Notes under the pieces: model-generated
Told to the model about the DNA's origin: nothing
What the model saw: the letters and a program-made list of their open reading frames with translations, nothing else
Database searches by the model: none
Made by a program: the position numbers and the translations under genes
Assembly: GCA_029718625.1 (NCBI GenBank)
Contig: CM056391.1
Coordinates: forward strand, 27,506,281-27,570,280
Origin: Synaphobranchus kaupii
Taxonomy: Eukaryota; Chordata; Actinopteri; Anguilliformes; Synaphobranchidae
Length of the DNA: 64,000 nt
Direction of reading: 5' to 3'
In this document: piece by piece, positions 1 through 13,600 of the stretch
Layout of the letters: each line of letters begins with the position of its first letter
Position numbering within the stretch: position 1 is the stretch's first letter

Positions 1-2394
1 ATCAGAGGGAAAGAGAAAACATCAGACAAATTCCTACTGGCTAACCATTCTCTTTTTGTTATTGCTGTCGGTTATTGTTTAAAGCCTCAATACAATCTCC
101 TCTTCATTTGTTTTTCCAAAACTCAGAAGGGCACCATGTGTTTCATATCCATTTATGATTTTCAATATTCCCTTCAATGTTGCAGCTCTTTGGTGTAGTA
201 AGTCACCGACGGTTAGACCCGAACGTCAAGTGTTATTTGAATTTTACGGGATAAACCAAAAAAATAAAAAATAATAATTCAGAAGGAAACCTCAATCATC
301 GTACGAAGATTATTGGTCTATGCAAGCCAGAGCAGCTGAAAGGAAAGCTTTTCCCCGCCTCTGTCCATTTGTGAGATCCGCTTATGTCTCGTCAGGGCAT
401 CCTTTTATTTATTTTTCTAATGTAGGTCTGAAGAAAAAAAAAAAAAAAAACCCTCCTTGTCTCAAAAGGAAAAGATGTTGACTGTAATTGAAGCCAGCAA
501 TATGTAATTCCCTGCACTTTCCCCCCCTTTCACCCATTATTTCATTACTAAAAGGGGATGGCAGTTCTGTACTTCTGCCAAAAGCACGCATTACCTCCCT
601 AATTAACGCACATGTCTGAAAACTGACAAAACCCATCAAATGGTGAAAAAATACATTTAAAAAAACATGGCAAGCCATTCTAGATTTCAGAAGTACTTTC
701 CCTGCAAACCCAAAGTGCTAAAAAATTTGACTGTCTCACAAATTCAGCCCTCAACCTAAAGAGCTATGCTCAGCAGTACAAACCCTGGGCTTTTTCATAC
801 AGGGATAAGTGTCTGTTCTCTGGTTTTCACATGGGCCCCAGGACTGCAATGGGAAACGTGGTCCCAAATCTATTTGGAGCTGGCAGGAATTGAATAAATT
901 GCTTCTCAAATCAACAAGAATGAAGAGGGATAGCATTCTGGAATTGACCACCGGTGCATTTAAATGAAAGTTCTGTAAACAGAATAAATAGATAAAATTG
1001 TAGCACGGAAAGCAATATTTGTCCTTGGTTATGTTGAGTAAATAAATATGAAAAAGGCAAGGCACGTGTAGATATACCACCAGTGCTGTCCTGTACCCTG
1101 TGCCACGTGCTTTAGAAACCTCACAGTTCTAGTTACGGTACGAGACCACAGGGCCCTCTTTTATACATCAGACAAGCTGTGCAATAAATGCGGGGGGAAC
1201 CAGACAGGAGAGTGTTCCGCCATGTCATTCAGACCTGCCTCAAATGTTTCTTTCCGTTTTCCCTCCCTCCTTTCTTTCGATTTCATTTTAAACAGTTTTA
1301 AATTAAAACATCTGGTGGCAGGCTGGCATGCATAAATATAGCCTTTCTCCCCCTAAAGTCAACCTTCTTGTACAAAGAAACAAAGTAACCAGTATCAATT
1401 AAGGCATGGCATGCGAAACCTTCTGACCACTCTAATAACACTAAATTAGTCTCAGTGAACAGAGAAAGCGTGTTATTCATCCACTTCCATCTTGGCTCCA
1501 GTGACGGTTCCACGCGCTAACGGCATTTCCGAACCATTTAGGAATGCGTGCTCAGTATTTGGAAGCGTGTACGTCAATAATCTTCATGGGTGGTTTTACA
1601 GTCAAATTTTTTTCTTGAGTGCCTCTTTACCGAAAAAATGTAAGCGAGACAAACATGTCCTTGGTTGTTCTCAATAATTCACGGCATTTCCTTCTCTTTC
1701 ACTTTGACGGTTAATGAGTTTTGACAGAAACAAGAGGCAAATTCACTTCAACTGAGGATTATTCAGACCAACGGATTCATAACTTTAACGTATAATGTTA
1801 ACACTCAGTGCAATCAATTAACTGACTGAAAATTTCAATACCTTTTATAGTTTTCTGATAAAGAAAAAGAAAATCTCAAGACACAAACCAGACCACCTTT
1901 ATTGGTTGCATATGGCTATGTTATAAACATAAAGATGACATTTCAATGTCTGCTGCAGGATATTTTCTGTGATAGTATTCCCTTGGTTTTTTTTTTTGCC
2001 TGTTAAAAGCATTCATGTAAATTTGAACATTCATTCTTCAGGTAGAAACCATTTTAAATGCAGTCCCCCCCCCATGTCTGCAGCCCATTTCCGCATATAA
2101 ACATTGCAGGCATTCATAGATGTGATTTCCAGACACACTAGTGCAGAACATTTCCTTCTAGAATGAGCTCAAACCCTCACCTTGGAACATGGAGTCACAA
2201 CAATTTGGTCTGCTCGATAAACAGAAAAACAATACAGCAACAATACAGTGGTTAGCACTCACATTTCTTTCTAATTTGCTTATATTTATTTTCAACAAAA
2301 TAACTGTTCCATAAGCCAACAATACTACCTTTTGTAAGGCCTTTCTATTAGGTCAACTGATGGAATGCACTTCAGATCATTTTTCCAATTATAT

Positions 2395-2695
2395 CTTTCG
2401 AACTTTGGGGCTGGCAGCGTGACAAACGGATGTCACTATTTTCGTTTTTGAGCCGCGATTTTTGAACGTGGGCCGCGTATGAGCCTACACTTGTCGAAGA
2501 TGGTCCAATTTGTTCCCTCAACCTTTGCCTGGGTAGGTCGCACCCATGATTCCCACTCACACCCATGCCTGAAAAAGTGACAGGGAAGGATGTCGGGTAC
2601 GTACAAGTCAAACCGCTCCATTGTTCTGAGAACACCTGCCCATTGGTCAGGAGCAGAAAAGATGAAGCCGGACCCTCCCTCCCAATCCACCCATA
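2395..2695 (-). other. Unidentified, less AT-rich block with an open minus frame
   Basis: The base composition is clearly richer in G and C than the surrounding intron. The minus strand is open for about 85 codons from 2690 to 2436, with many Trp, Cys and charged residues (it includes FDLYVPDILPCHFF) and no ATG at its start. I do not recognise the protein and see no convincing splice sites. It may be an old transposon or pseudogene fragment inside the intron, or chance. Confidence 0.25.
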
Positions 2696-4797
2696 GGAAT
2701 CACCAACTCCAAATTATTTTTTAGTCGATAAACCAACTAATCTAGAATTGAGTGGGTGACCTTGGGTTAAAGTGGTGATTGTCGGATTGCTAATCTTCTG
2801 AAGTTAACCCTGCTGTTGCAGAGTTAATAACTATGTAATTGCTCGTTTCCATTTACCAGAATGGTTAGCTTTTGTGTGTACTGTATGTGTCTTAAGATAT
2901 GCACAGCTGCCATATTTGTGAGATAGAGAAAGATCAAACATTTAAATCAAGAAACAAGCCTTGCTTTGCTTTCGGTGTGCAATGTAACTTGCTTGTTGCC
3001 TAGACACACATTTCAAAAGTAACTATTTGTTTAAAATTCAACGTAATTAGACGAGTTAGCAAGAAGCATATTATTGTAAGAAATTACCCTCCCATGAAGA
3101 AATTCAGTGTTTGATGTAGTGGTCTCACTTCCTCAGAAAACCTCTCCCTTTTTTAAGTCTTCAAAAAAGAAAAACCCACATTCATATTCATCACGTTATC
3201 GCCAACGGAGATTCAATTTCAGAGGAAAGTCTAGCAATCCACATGAATCACATTACATTTTTACAGTAGATATTATTTTAGAGTATTGTATTATTTTTAG
3301 AGTCATGCTTTGGCAAATGAAGGAAAGAATTATGTATGGCTCACAGCAAAAAAAATTAAAATGATACTCATCACAGGTATTAAACATGTACTGCTAGAGT
3401 GCCTCTCCTTTCAAAATTATAGGATAAATGCATATTTGCTTCCATTCACCCTACTCTGTGGAGCAGTGCAAGTTCTACAAAAGAAATCACTGCCAATATA
3501 AACACCAGAACAACAACAACCTGTCTACTAAAAGGTTTTTTATCTCTGCTGATATATAGTAGTGAAAGTGAGCCCAAGAGAATATGCCAGAAACTATACA
3601 CCTTCAGAAAATATTCTCCCTCTTAAACTTTTCCACATTTTGCCCTATTTTTAACCCCTTCACCAGCACATTAAATTTGGCTTTGATGAAAAACATAGTT
3701 TAAAAAAAAAACTTTTTATCATTTACTAGTTTTCACTTTCAAAAAACAAACTTCATAGCATGTTTGATAGTAAGGATGGTGTTACCTGGGTTATGGGCTG
3801 TGTTATGGTGCTTCGCTTTTAGTTAAAATATACTTGAATTTGACTTTGTAACACAGCAAAATGAGAATAAATCAACTCCCACTTGATTCAACAATCAAAA
3901 AAGTAAAGTAAAAAAAATAAAATAATAATAATAATTACTGGGCAAGATGTGCCCCTTGAGGTTCTATTGAGACAACTTGTTTGGGCTGTTTGGGCAATTT
4001 TACCAGTGAAAAGATACATCGTTCAAATTCTAATTCTAACCCTCCCTTGTGCCAAATAACAAGAACATTTGTACCACAGAATGATGAATACCTCTGAAAC
4101 TACTCTGCAGCACTTATTTAAAAATAAATGGCTCTGGTTCATTCTTTTCATTTACTTGCAACTTAAAGTGCAGGCCCAGCTAAAGGTGTCCATAATTGGA
4201 ACTTTTAGTCCAGCCCTTTGTGCTTTTAAACCTGGCGACCAACGGTACAGGGATTTCCTGTGCAAAAATTGATACCACTGGTGTTATACTAAAACTGTGT
4301 GGCACTGTGACACATTAACCTGATAGTTTCCATCCAATTACAATGAGAACATCAACTATTAATAAACCGTCACCAGCACAATCAAACACAATACTCTGCA
4401 GTCCTAATGGTCTTGTGTAGGTGGAGCATGAAGTGACATCACACCTTGACACGCAATACTGTAAAAGTGTATCTGCCAGAAGGAGGCTGTTTAGAGGGGC
4501 ATACCCCTTATACCACTTTTCCATTGTGGAGCTGGAACCACCCTAGTTTGTTTAGTTCATGCGCCACTGGTTTACATATCTATTGGTTCTGTTGGGGTCA
4601 GGGGTCAAACTGAGGTGATATATACAGAAGGGAAAAGGGTACTTTCCCCAGGACTTCTCAGCAAACAACCATCAACAGACTGAATAATTACTTCTTTAAA
4701 TGGAAAAGCAATCATATTGTACCAGCTAAACTAGATTTGCCTCAAGTTCATGCTAGCCTGGTTGCAGCTATATAGTGGAAAGGGGTTTATTAGAGTC

Positions 4798-4851
4798 GAA
4801 GTATACAATAAAGACCTTCAGCATGAAGTATACAATAAAGACCTTCAGCAT
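4798..4851. repeat. Two exact tandem copies of a 27-bp sequence
   Basis: The 27-base word beginning gaagtatacaataaagacct occurs twice head to tail (4798-4824 and 4825-4851) with no mismatch. A simple recent tandem duplication inside the intron. Confidence 0.95.
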
Positions 4852-7660
4852 GTCAACTGACACTTAACCCCCTGCACTACCACAGGGGCTGAGGAACTTA
4901 ATCAAGTGTTCTCCTGTTTCACAATCCAATTCATCTCTGGGACTGCCTGTCCAGTAAAACAAAAGCCTAAACTGGAATGCTACACTGTCCTCTGGGAAGC
5001 CAGCTCAAGGCCTCTTCAGCCTGCAATGGTCTAAAGAGAAAGGAGCAGCTTAGATTTAAATTCGGCATGATGTTTGCATCAGCAGGCCTGAGTAAGCTCA
5101 GAAGGAAAATTTGTAGAGCAATTAATGTCTTTGAAAAGAGAGCTGCAAGTTCTAATTTGCCATTATTTCCATATGATTAATTGGGAATGGTTCACTCTAG
5201 CTCATTCACACAAAGGGGATAACCCAGACTTCTACAAATAACTAAATATTGAACAATTGTTTTTAAATTATTATTATTATTTTTTTACTTTACACAAAAT
5301 TCAATCACTAAAATTTGTCATAAAAATACAGGGCAATAAAATCGTGCCTGGATAAGAACCGACAGTGGAAGCCTTTCTCAGTGTTAGACAATAATTTACA
5401 ATAGTTTCTGAGTTTTTATACTCAGAGAGACAAGAAATATAACCAAAACAACAGATAATATTTTGAATTATGGAGAATCCACCAAAAAATACTATTATTT
5501 TAAAGCATTTGTTTTCCATTTCAAAGGTTAAATATTACAAATAATATTTTGAGCAACAAATTTCATCATTCAACTCAGCTTGTCGTCAAGGTCTGGTAAA
5601 TTGATTTTCCTAAAAAAAAGATCCAGGCCTATTGTCTGAATGAAAGCCTGCACTCTTGTGAAGTATTGCACAGGCCGCTTTAATTACTCAGCTCAAGTAA
5701 TGACAAGGCTTATAATTTTTTTTAAAGGAACATTTTAATAAAATAAAAGGAGCTCTGACTGTTCTGGGTGCAGGCCTGGCAAATGGATAGCAAAATGGCC
5801 AATTGTATACATATTAGGAGGTTAAACTTGCTAAACTAGCGCATTGGCTGTTTGTTGTAAGTTCCTGTTAAATGCACAACCGAACCCAGGTAGAGGTTGT
5901 GTGACGTCTGGACAAATGTTGGCCCCTCCGAGCAGCATGGGAGCAGACAGCACGGCACTGGAACTGCAACCTTTGAGGAGATCCTGGTCTGGCAGGCTTT
6001 TTATTTTACATATTCATGTGTGTTCCAGTGAAATTAAACACAATGTAATTATGGTCTGAACCTGAAGCATATGTTTTCTGTTTACAAATTTACCCTGCAA
6101 CAAAAAAAAAAAAAAAAAAAGAGAGGGTTGGCTGAGCTTAGCAAAATGCAGATGGTTCCTAGGCTACCTCTGTCTTAAGGGCGAGGTTCAGATGCTGTAA
6201 TTAATTTGGACATGGGGTTGAACGTGGTCATTCTCAAGCTTGTATGAGGGTCAGAGATAAATGTTTTGCTGCTCCGTGTTCTATGTTGCTACAAAAGAGG
6301 CGTTGGTGTGCGATGGAAACCATAACACTCTTTCCTGAAGCCGCCAGCGTTGAGAACTATGGAGCAAGTGGGTGGGAAACATTAAGACCTATTAGGTTTC
6401 AAAGGCCTTTTTTTTTGGTTCAAGGAACACCAACTTTATTTATGCTTAAGGAGTCCTAACGTAGACAGAAGACTTACCCCGGGCGACTCAGATCATTATC
6501 TCACAAAATCTAAACAGGGCTTACTTTCCCAGAACAGGGCATGTATTCTAAAAGAAAGACTGTTCTGTGTGCACTGTGAGGTCTTCAAGAGGGCGTCAGG
6601 GCAAACAATCTTTGGAGGAAAGTCTAAAGTCAGAAAAAAAAAGTCACTGGTGAAGAATTAGTCATAAACCTACATGAACATCCCACTGATGTGTGCTTTG
6701 CTGCCCACAATGAAATAAATATTTTAGTAAATGTCCATATCAAATGCCTTATGATTCCATATTATAATTTACAACATTAAAACAATTGTAATTCATACTT
6801 CACCAAACAGTCACTCACTTTTTCTAAAGATGTACATTTGATCCATGGCACATGATCCCAACAGAACAAACAAAGGACACTTGTCTGCCCTACAGTACAA
6901 AACCAACAAGCTTGCAATCTTGCAAAAATTAAGCAAGGCTGAAAGACCTAGCTCCTAGCTTTTATTCAGTGATTGTGGTTTATGTCACAGAGATTCCATT
7001 TGTTGCGGAATACTAGGACTACGATCACATAAACAGCATTACATTTAAATTTGTAAATATTCTGACGTTGTTCTATTCAATAAGGATTCTTGGAATTTGC
7101 AGATGTTTTAAATGATTAGGAGGTCTCTGGTACTTTGTTTTCCATTAGTGTGCTGCAAGAGTCTTGGCTGGAACAATTTGAAACAGACTCCAATATCACA
7201 TACAGCAAACTGATTTCAAGTGTACTGATTTTACACAGTGATGGGGATAAATTCCTGACATACTGTACATTAAATGCATACTGGTACATCACTTTTTTTC
7301 TATGACAAATTACTGATAGTAGACTGAGAATTCTGCCTATACAATAAAACTGCAAGGCATTCGAAAGAATGTTTTTGCAAAAGAATCGAAAAAGGATTAT
7401 GTATTTTAAGAAATGCATGACAAAATTATTCAGCCCAAGAAACCTTGCATTGGCAGAACAGCATTTTTAAAAATCTTAGCATGAGTTATGTCATCACTGG
7501 AAAAGGAAGACTTTTACAGGTCGCGCAGTAAGTGGCTCTGGTATTTGCTAAATTAATGCAATGTAATAAGTGCAAAACAGTGTTCTTCAGACTTCAGAAA
7601 AAAAACCCACTTTCAAATGTACCTTTTTCAAAAGACTGGAACCAAAAGAACGGCACTCAC

Positions 7661-7788
7661 ATGTGGACGTGGGGCGGCTGAAACCGGCTCTGGTTGATGT
7701 TGTAATGGGTGAAGGCCTGCGTGGGGTTTGAGCTGTACTCATCCACAGTGATGGTCACTTTACCCTGGGAGGGAATACCATGAGCCAT
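7661..7788 (-). CDS. mpped2: mpped2 first coding exon (metallophosphoesterase domain-containing 2)
   Basis: On the minus strand the ATG is at 7788-7786 and the frame stays open for 42 codons plus two bases (AT) up to a strong donor, GTGAGT, at 7660. The peptide starts MAHGIPSQGKVTITVDEYSS and ends in QPPHVH; a G from the next exon would complete a Met codon. This matches the conserved N-terminus of vertebrate MPPED2 rather than its paralogue MPPED1, which has a longer and different start. MPPED2 is a class III metal-dependent phosphodiesterase of about 294 residues, expressed notably in developing brain. This exon covers only the segment before the metallophosphatase core, so no metal-binding motif is visible. 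The remaining exons lie left of the window. The sequence cannot tell whether this is one of two duplicated fish copies. Confidence 0.93.
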
Positions 7789-7909
7789 CCTCCCACCTTT
7801 TGGAACGCGAACAGTTCACCAGGATCCAGGGCTGAGCCGTGCAGCAGTCATCCTTCAGAACCTTCTCTCAGAACCAAAAATGACGGACCTTGTAGCAGGC
7901 CACAATCTG
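7789..7909 (-). promoter_or_regulatory. mpped2: mpped2 5' UTR portion of the coding exon, with a short upstream ORF
   Basis: Upstream of the ATG the minus strand reads through about 120 bases to a pyrimidine-rich acceptor ending ttggtcttggtgcag at 7910 (a second AG lies three bases further in). Within it, an upstream ATG at 7851 opens a frame of 11 codons ending in TGA at 7818-7816, before the main start. Such a uORF could lower translation. The acceptor choice is inferred; a second possible AG lies near 7867. Confidence 0.5.
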
Positions 7910-9052
7910 CTGCACCAAGACCAAGATTAACACTCCATTAATATCCATCCAATTGACATGTTAAAACAAACATTAACTGAAAAAAAGAAATACGTTTACA
8001 ATGCAAAAATGAAGGGATCCAGACAGTTGTATGAACCTCATCACAATTACGGCAGATTAGGTTTGTCAGTGTGTTTTCACTATATGGAGTCTTTCTAGTT
8101 TTAGGTGTACTATCTGATTGAATTAATTTGTTGCGTGAGGGTCCTAATAAAATAACAAGGTTGTAAGTAAACAACTAAAACAACATAAAAGTAAATACAT
8201 ATAGTAAAGGAACAGCTCTTCAAAAAAAATATTTTTAAATATAGAAACAGAATTACACAATAACAAGAAAATTGAGCACCTTTATGCATTTTTTTTAAAA
8301 TTTTTAAATGTATGGAAAAGGGTTTATGTCAATTAGCCTAAGCATACAAACTATCTTGCCCAGCTCTTAATATCTTATCCAGTGGATCGATTTGGACAAT
8401 TTACAATGTGCTACAAGACATCATCTAGTGTTCCAGACAGTTATTAGTGGTAAAGCAAAGTAGCCTAAGGTAACTTTTATTTAAATTAAATTAGCTTGTT
8501 ACATTTATGATAAAACGATTAAACTACTTAATCTGTTATGAATAAAGTGCTGCTCTAAGTGAACCAATATATTTTAAACAGGAAATAATTGGAAGACTGC
8601 ATGAATAAGATTTTGTAACAGTGAGCCACCGATAAATAAAACTCAACATACTCAAATGTTTCCCCACAAAATAAAGTTCAATCACCAGTGTCCAAAAAAA
8701 CTGCAAAAAATATAAGCACTCTTTTTCAATTAAACTGAAAGCAATCGCCGTTGTTTTTTTTCGTTTTTTTAAATATCACGAATAGCCTAATTTGTTGTTG
8801 GTTTTTGTAAAATTTGCCTTAGAAAATTAAGAAAATGAACTTGACACAAGACATTAAAGCTAGAAATAACTGGGTAGCTACCTGTCTTACAGTTAAATAA
8901 TTGACTTAAATCATTAAAGAGAAAAAAAAATCACGAGACTGGTTAAAATTTAAAATATATATATAAAAGGAAAATCACATATAATGCACTACAGAAAAAA
9001 AGCTAAAGCGTTTGCACTTTCCCAAAAGGATCCTATTCGTAATACAAGTTAC
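7910..9052 (-). other. mpped2: Probable intron in the mpped2 5' UTR
   Basis: AT-rich DNA between the coding exon's acceptor and the candidate donor at 9052. It has many A- and T-runs, and I see no coding signal or recognisable repeat in it. Confidence 0.45.
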
Positions 9053-9175
9053 CGGCGGATCTTGCTTTTTCATGCCGTCCGGGAAGCTCCCTCTCCTGGG
9101 CTTCTGTTGTGCTTTGCTCGCCTCTAGCGTTCGCTCCCCCCGCGCGATTCCCTGATTGATTACAGTCAGTAGCCA
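9053..9175 (-). promoter_or_regulatory. mpped2: Candidate alternative non-coding first exon of mpped2
   Basis: On the minus strand a GC-richer stretch with several CpGs ends at a donor, CCG|GTAACTT, at 9053/9052. A TATAAAAG box lies about 30 bases upstream of the presumed start near 9175. A CCAAT word is present at 9172-9178. No in-frame join to the mpped2 ATG is needed. Start position and use are inferred. Confidence 0.4.
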
Positions 9176-9201
9176 ATGGCTTTGACATCACACCCTGCTG
9201 C

Positions 9202-9209
9202 CTTTTATA
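9202..9209 (-). promoter_or_regulatory. TATA box (minus strand) of a candidate mpped2 promoter
   Basis: ccttttata on the plus strand reads TATAAAAGG on the minus strand. It lies in the right orientation and about 150 bases upstream of the donor at 9052. Confidence 0.4.
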
Positions 9210-10380
9210 CAACATCTTCTGCCCACCGTCATTCATGCTAAACCTTTCATAGACAACTACTACAACGCCATCGTTAATATAAAATCAAAAACAATGCCCA
9301 GCGGTCCATGAGTTCAATTGAGGATATATTTCAGCGCTTAGGCTACAGCCTCTCGCTACAATGTTGTGTAGAAATGCTGCAACACGGAGGTTACACGGTT
9401 AGGCTATTCTAGCTGACAACATAAAGCAGCTCTAATGAAACATAGCTACAAACTGTCCTCCAATACACAGCAACCGAGCTAGCTAGCTTTGGAATACGTT
9501 TTCTTGTAGGCTATATTGTTTGAATTTCATCCAAATCCTACATTCTCTGTTTAAAACATTAACATTAGGCCTCAAAAATAACAATTTACCCAGCTTTAAA
9601 AAAAATTAAAATGCAACGGGTTGCAAATGCACTTGAATATTTGTCCGTATTTCAATTCAAACTATCTGCCCTGAACTTTGACCAGTCAACTGTGCAGCAC
9701 TCAATTTAGTTAGCTAGCCAGATATGTAAAAATAAAATGACAACGTGCAACGTTAGCTAGCAACATTAAATATAGCTAATTGACTAAATTCTGCAATAGC
9801 CTAGGCTACTACTGACAAACCTAGATTGTAAGAGTGAGCAAGCGAGCTAGCCGTAAAACATTCCCGTTGCCTTTAAGCGCACTGTTTGGCTTCGGTCCTT
9901 ACGTTTTCCAGTTACATAAGGAACTCTGGCCTCTCTTGATGATTTAGCATTATAAAAACGAAAGGGTAACAAACCAAGTTTTATTTTATGCATGCATTTT
10001 TACAAGAAAGCATTTATAATCAAATCACTTATCAGGAGAAATGGGGGGGGGGGGGGGACCGACCAAACTGAACCTCTGACACCACAGAGGATCACCGCGT
10101 CGCTTCCACAACATTCCTGTGATAAAGCGTAAGAGCAGTATAAACCGTAAACACGGCAGGTTAGCCTATATATTTGAGTTTATAAACAGCTTACATATCT
10201 CGCTACCTTGTAACGAACATTAATGGCTAGTTCAACAGCTATTGCGTTTAGGCGCTGCACTAACACTCCAGGTTCTTTTCCCCCCCCGAAAATGACAGGG
10301 CACCTCTAACCCACGGCTTTGTGTCGTGTTATTTTTTTCCCCCTGCGATTTTCTCACAAATCGGGAAACGAATACCTTAC
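9210..10380 (-). other. Non-coding DNA between the two candidate first exons
   Basis: AT-rich sequence with gctagctag-type words typical of teleost DNA and a run of 15 G at 10043-10057. I see no gene. Confidence 0.5.
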
Positions 10381-10650
10381 CGTTGGCCGAGATGTGTCCA
10401 GGGGTTGCCCTCTGCGTTGTTAGAGACGCCGATCCATAGAGAATGAATGCAGATTAGTGAGACTGGAGCAGGCAGGGCAGAACCTTCGACCCTGAGAGAC
10501 CCCCCGGCTGTCTCTTGTGGAAGTGAGATAGACAGAAGCCGAGAGAGAGGAGAGAGCAGCCTCGATCCGGGAAAAGGGAGCCCGAGGAGTGCAGTGCAGT
10601 GAGAAGGGACTGCCACTGGGGTCAGAGAGCATAGCACTAGCTCAGCTCAC
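10381..10650 (-). promoter_or_regulatory. mpped2: Candidate CpG-rich first exon and promoter region of mpped2
   Basis: The block is richer in GC and CpG than its surroundings. On the minus strand it ends at a near-consensus donor, AACG|GTAAGGT, with the last exonic base at 10381. Sequence up to about 10680 (ggccgcgcaagacag) stays CpG-rich, as expected near a TATA-less start site. It most likely splices to the acceptor near 7910, giving mpped2 an untranslated first exon. The 5' end is not visible. Confidence 0.5.
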
Positions 10651-13600
10651 GGACTCGCACGGCCGCGCAAGACAGGCACACTCCATTTAGCCTACTGTAC
10701 AGCACACAGTCATTATAGGTCGCGTCCACGTGGAGATTTTTATGTAGGCTTTGTGTTACATCAAATACTTCAGTTTTGGTAGTAATGGTTAGGCTACGCC
10801 AGAATATGCACGTTGTTGGTGTGTCGCTACTGGTTATGGGGATAAAAAATAACGGGGACGGAACCCCCCTCCCGCATTGCTTAAAGTTTTCTTTCTCTTT
10901 TGGGGAATTAAGCTCACTATTAGAAACAATAAAACCTATCCATCTAATAGAAACATAATCTGGAATTTATTCACCCCAACAATTTGTCTAGTAGCCTACA
11001 TAGGCTAGGTAATACGGCCTACTACAGCATTTTGATTTATAGGCCTATGTTTGCGGTAAACCAATTCTCAGTTGCTTTAAAAGCATTGTTAATGTTCTGT
11101 ATGTTTTTAATTGATTGATAACCAATGACATCTCAAAACATACTAGAAATAACCAGCAGAACCATTAGTGCACTCAATCAGAAAAAATATATAGTTCAGA
11201 AGATCAATGTTTTTTTAAACCGCGGTTGCCGTGCATCACCCAAGCACAAACGGTCGATTTGCCCTCGACACTTCATTATAGGTGCTGTTTAATTCGGGGT
11301 TGCTCACAATTGCTTTCAGCACTAAATAGATAATTGTGTCTTAGAAAACAGAGGAGAAAATTGGATGTGGAGTTCAAAAGGGAGGCAAGTGAAACCTGTT
11401 TTGTAGAAGGTCAAAGGGCTGGAGAAATACTTGTGGGATAGGAAATTCAGGGGAGAAGATAGCAAGGCATCTCACATGGAAGGGGCGATGGGAGGGATTT
11501 GGGCTTGGGATGTTGAGTGGGGCGGGGCTGATTTAAGAGGTCCCTGGAGGGTGCATTTCACAAGGCCCAGTTCAGCTTTCAGAGTGTAGTGGATACAGTT
11601 TCACACATGATGGGTGTATTAACACAACAGCTATTTGGGGGGGGGGGGGGGGGGGGGTGTCGGCTGATGTCCCTGGGTTAACTCATCCTGTCAAACGTGG
11701 GGAGGGCATCTCAATTCACAGAGACATGGCCCACACTACATTCTGTCTGCCTAGAGGGAGGAGGAACCATCTTGGTGGGATGCGTTACAAGTATGCAGGG
11801 TTCCTCTTTGCGTGAGAACGCTGGTGCGAATGCAGGTGTCACAGGAGCAGCATTTGTTTTGTGTGGTCCTCAGAGTGGAAACCGTATGGAGTGAATGGTC
11901 CACATTGTCACCATTGCAATTGCCCTACAAGCTGGAGTTAGAATGTATTGTGCCTTATTGTAAAGGTGCACTATTGTAAGTGATTTGGTGTATTTCATTA
12001 GAATTTAGGCTTAGATCAGTACAAGGCCTCAGGCCTTTATATTAATTGTCCCTCAAACTCAAAGGGTTATGGATTGATACAATACACTTTGATGAATAAC
12101 AACTGATATCGGTGATGACTATGCCAGTTTGACTCTCAGGAGAATTCTGCATCTTCTACAATTTCATCTAACCAGTGATGTGTTTACATCCCTGGCAGCT
12201 GCAAGTCAAGGTGGATTTCCTAATGTTCTCTCATGTCTAATGACCTAATGTCCAATTTATTAGATATGTTTCACTTTCCATAGGCCATCAAATAATTTTC
12301 CTGCTGTAGTAGCTGAGAGAGTAATTTACATCTGACTTTCTCTTATCTCCAGAAATACAATTCCATCTGCTAGCCACTGTGTGCTAATGTGTGGCAGAGT
12401 TTGAATGCCATTCATAGAGGTCAGCGTTAAACATTTTACCACCATTTGTGCATTTGGCTGCATACATAATGATAGTGCCAGTAAAAGACCCAAATGTCAG
12501 ATGAAAAGTGGGTTTGGTTATGAATTTTAAAGTTTCAACCAAGGTCACTTATCCAGTAGAAATATTTGTACAATACAAAATGCATATGCAGTGTTAAAAC
12601 ATATTCTATACAGCATTTATATTTGAGCATTTTACTGTAGAAAATTACAGTTATAAAAGTATTTAAATAAGAAATAGTCTATTAAGTAAAATGGTTGAAT
12701 GGAAGTCAGTTCAGGATTGATTTCTTTAAAGAAAAATGTAATCTAAACAAAGCCTTGCTGAACATACAGTGGCATTTGTCAAGTCCTGGTATTTCAGGTA
12801 TTATGCAAAATATGCATGCGTACATACAACTGACAAAATAATGGTTAAGATCACAATGCCTTTAAATAAAAAAGATGCAGTTAACAATATGACATTGGTA
12901 TGTTTGCTCATTTCATATCCATGAACTAGAGGATCATTTAAATAAGCTAAACCACCTCAAAAATACAAATTACAATACAACAGACATCAAATGAAATACA
13001 AACTAGGATACAGCAGAATCAATCAATTGGGCTAGACATAAACAAAAGTTTTATTCAGTTTTTCCACTGCAGTTATCATTGGGGCTACATATTGTTCCAA
13101 TTAAGATTGTATCTAATAAAGCACTACTGTGAAACATTAAACATAACATAAAAAGTGTGTTGAAGGTGAAATCATCATTCAAGTGTATTTATTTAGACAA
13201 ATTACTTATGAAAAAACCATAACCTTGGTTATACGTTATACGTTAACATAAGTTATAACTTCCAAGAGGTCAAGCCTGCGGTTTCTACAATAAGGTACAA
13301 TTCAAGAATACTTTTACCAATACAACTATTTCACAATGGCTGTATGTATTTATTTCCCACTGTACAAAGAGCACATATAGGGCTGTCGCACATATTGCAA
13401 CAAACCCAAAGTCAGAAATCAGGACATCCTTTGTATAAATCCCATATCAAGCTCACGTTAAAACAGACAACCTGAGGATCATGTACTGAAGATGAGTACC
13501 AGCCTATAGCACAAGAAGTTCTCCAAAGGTTTATGGTTATCACAGATGTCTTCTTTCTGAGGACAGCGAGAAAGAAGACTGTAAGTGAACACAGCTTTTT

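Larger units (their letters stand above)
1..7660 (-). other. mpped2: Intron of mpped2 after the first coding exon
   Basis: This AT-rich non-coding DNA lies downstream (minus strand) of the donor GTGAGT at 7660-7655. I searched it for the next mpped2 exon, which should start with G completing a Met codon and continue into the metallophosphatase core, and did not find it, so the intron continues beyond base 1. It contains A-runs at about 433-450 and 6103-6120, a 27-bp tandem duplication at 4798-4851 and one less AT-rich block at 2395-2695. I see no other gene. Confidence 0.7.
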
